From Selaginella moellendorffii (taxonomy: Eukaryota > Streptophyta > Lycopodiopsida > Selaginellales > Selaginellaceae): DNA of 64,000 nt. Positions 63,153-64,000 of the stretch are shown here, piece by piece. Location of the stretch: assembly GCF_000143415.4 (NCBI RefSeq), contig NW_003314264.1, positions 2,577,444 through 2,641,443 of the forward strand. Reading direction: 5' to 3'. The notes under the pieces are model-generated. The model did no database searches. It was not told the DNA's origin and saw nothing but the letters and a program-made list of their open reading frames with translations. Made by a program: the position numbers and the translations under genes. The first letter of the stretch is position 1, and the number at the start of each line of letters is the position of its first letter.

Positions 63153-64000
63153 ATGGCGACAGCGCTTGGCGCCCAGCTCAAGGCGCTGTCGTCAATCCAG
63201 GGGCGGGAGACGGCTTTGGTTCCTGGCACTCGCACGCGCCCATCGCTGCTGTTTGATCCCAGGAAAGCGGCGGATATCGATCTCCAGGCGATTTTTTCAA
63301 TCGCTCAAGCAGGTCCGAGGAGAGTTTTTTTTTTTCCGCGAGAATGTGATTTTTTTTCCTTTCATTTACAGGATTGCAAGAGCTGCTGGAGCTTAATGGC
63401 GCGTTCGTTCCATTCCAAAGGACGCTCTTTAGCACCGAGAGCACACAAACGGATAGAGAGCTCCAGACAAAGGAATTCAATGACAAGCTCAATCAATCCA
63501 TCGCGTCGTTCTTGCAAGTCCTCTCGGCATTTGTTCTTCTCCCTCCGGCTCACCAAGTTCTGGAGTACCTCATCCGGCGCTACAAGTTTGTGTTGGTTTG
63601 GGTTTTCTAACTTCGATTTGACACCTGCTTCTTACTGTGCCAGGATCCATGTCTACAACGTTGAAGATGTCATGATGTCCATACTTCCATTCCACGAAAC
63701 CAGCGTTTTTGTTCGAATTGTTCAGCTCCTCAAGCTCAAGTATGCTATGTCTTTTTACGACTCGTAGCTTTTAACATTTCTTTTTTTTCCAGGAAAACGA
63801 GGTGGGAGTTTCTTAAGGGAGTGCAGAAATCCGGTGCTGCCCCGCCCCGTGAAGTTCTCGTACAAAGATGCACCCATGACAATGCTTTCTTGGAAGCTGT
63901 CTGTGACACGGTGAGTTTACGGACCTTCAAATCATGCTGGTCTCTTACATTCATGTTTCTGTTCAGGGACTGATGGGAATTAAACCTCTGGTAAACGCAA
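63153..64000 (+). CDS. UTP10: UTP10/HEATR1-type U3 snoRNP protein, 5' part
   Basis: Runs off the window. Exons 63153-63312, 63372-63585, 63644-63739, 63793-63910 and 63967 onward, with 51-60 bp introns. The protein begins MATALGAQLKALSSIQGRE, then RPSLLFDPRKAADIDLQAIFSIA, LEYLIRRYKIHVYNVEDVMM, ETSVFVRIVQLLKL and TRWEFLKGVQKSGAAPPREV, which is the N-terminal HEAT-repeat region of plant UTP10 (At3g06530-like). UTP10 is a very large (about 2000-residue) scaffold of the small-subunit processome in the nucleolus, needed for 18S rRNA maturation. Confidence 0.92.

Overview
The window is plant nuclear DNA and reads best as a lycophyte such as Selaginella moellendorffii. The reasons are very short spliceosomal introns (about 35-90 bp), a tightly packed gene block rich in PPR genes of the kind that serve organelle RNA editing, TTTAGGG telomere-type repeats, and orthologues of plant-specific genes (FBN5, HugZ-like plastid heme oxygenase, MED15 with KIX domain, CBC-type Raf-like kinase, UTP10). 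The species is an inference. An assembly gap of 100 N lies at 32739-32838.

Layout. (1) Positions 1-12.2 kb are a decayed accessory block. It holds a minus-strand DUF7869-type, transposase-like pseudogene (847-3670) and a plus-strand multi-exon gene or pseudogene (about 6.5-11.9 kb) with a ParB-like segment, a DNA-methyltransferase-like motif, an acidic tract and an FCP1/HAD-phosphatase-like domain. At least 22 copies of a 22-bp imperfect palindrome (arms ATGGCRTG and CAYGCCAT) are scattered over this block and I saw none elsewhere. Several copies form the body of 38-54 bp introns. (2) Positions 12.2-40.7 kb are nested LTR-retrotransposon wreckage. The best element is a complete 5.6-kb chromovirus at 13715-19315 (minus strand, 5-bp target duplication TCTTT) inserted into an older LTR. 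It keeps a textbook -1 frameshift signal between gag and pol and a Tf1-like self-priming primer-binding site. A second, more degraded chromovirus lies at 22.1-25.3 kb (plus), surrounded by related LTRs that carry a Glu-Ser-Lys-coding minisatellite. A large inverted repeat occupies 33.1-38.6 kb. (3) Positions 40.9-64 kb are ordinary, compact gene space: a BTB protein, MED15, a spermidine-synthase-like protein, the HugZ-like heme oxygenase, a Raf-like kinase, four PPR genes, an F-box gene, a secreted Cys-rich protein, FBN5 and the 5' part of UTP10.

Gene relations. PPR genes repeatedly sit head-to-head with a neighbour (start codons 14, 91 and 15-51 bp apart), and two same-strand neighbours are separated by only 25-32 bp, so promoters and UTRs must be shared or overlap. 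Plastid functions recur (heme oxygenase, FBN5, probably the PPRs). In the repeat region nearly all nonsense changes fit C-to-T decay, as expected for methylated transposon DNA.
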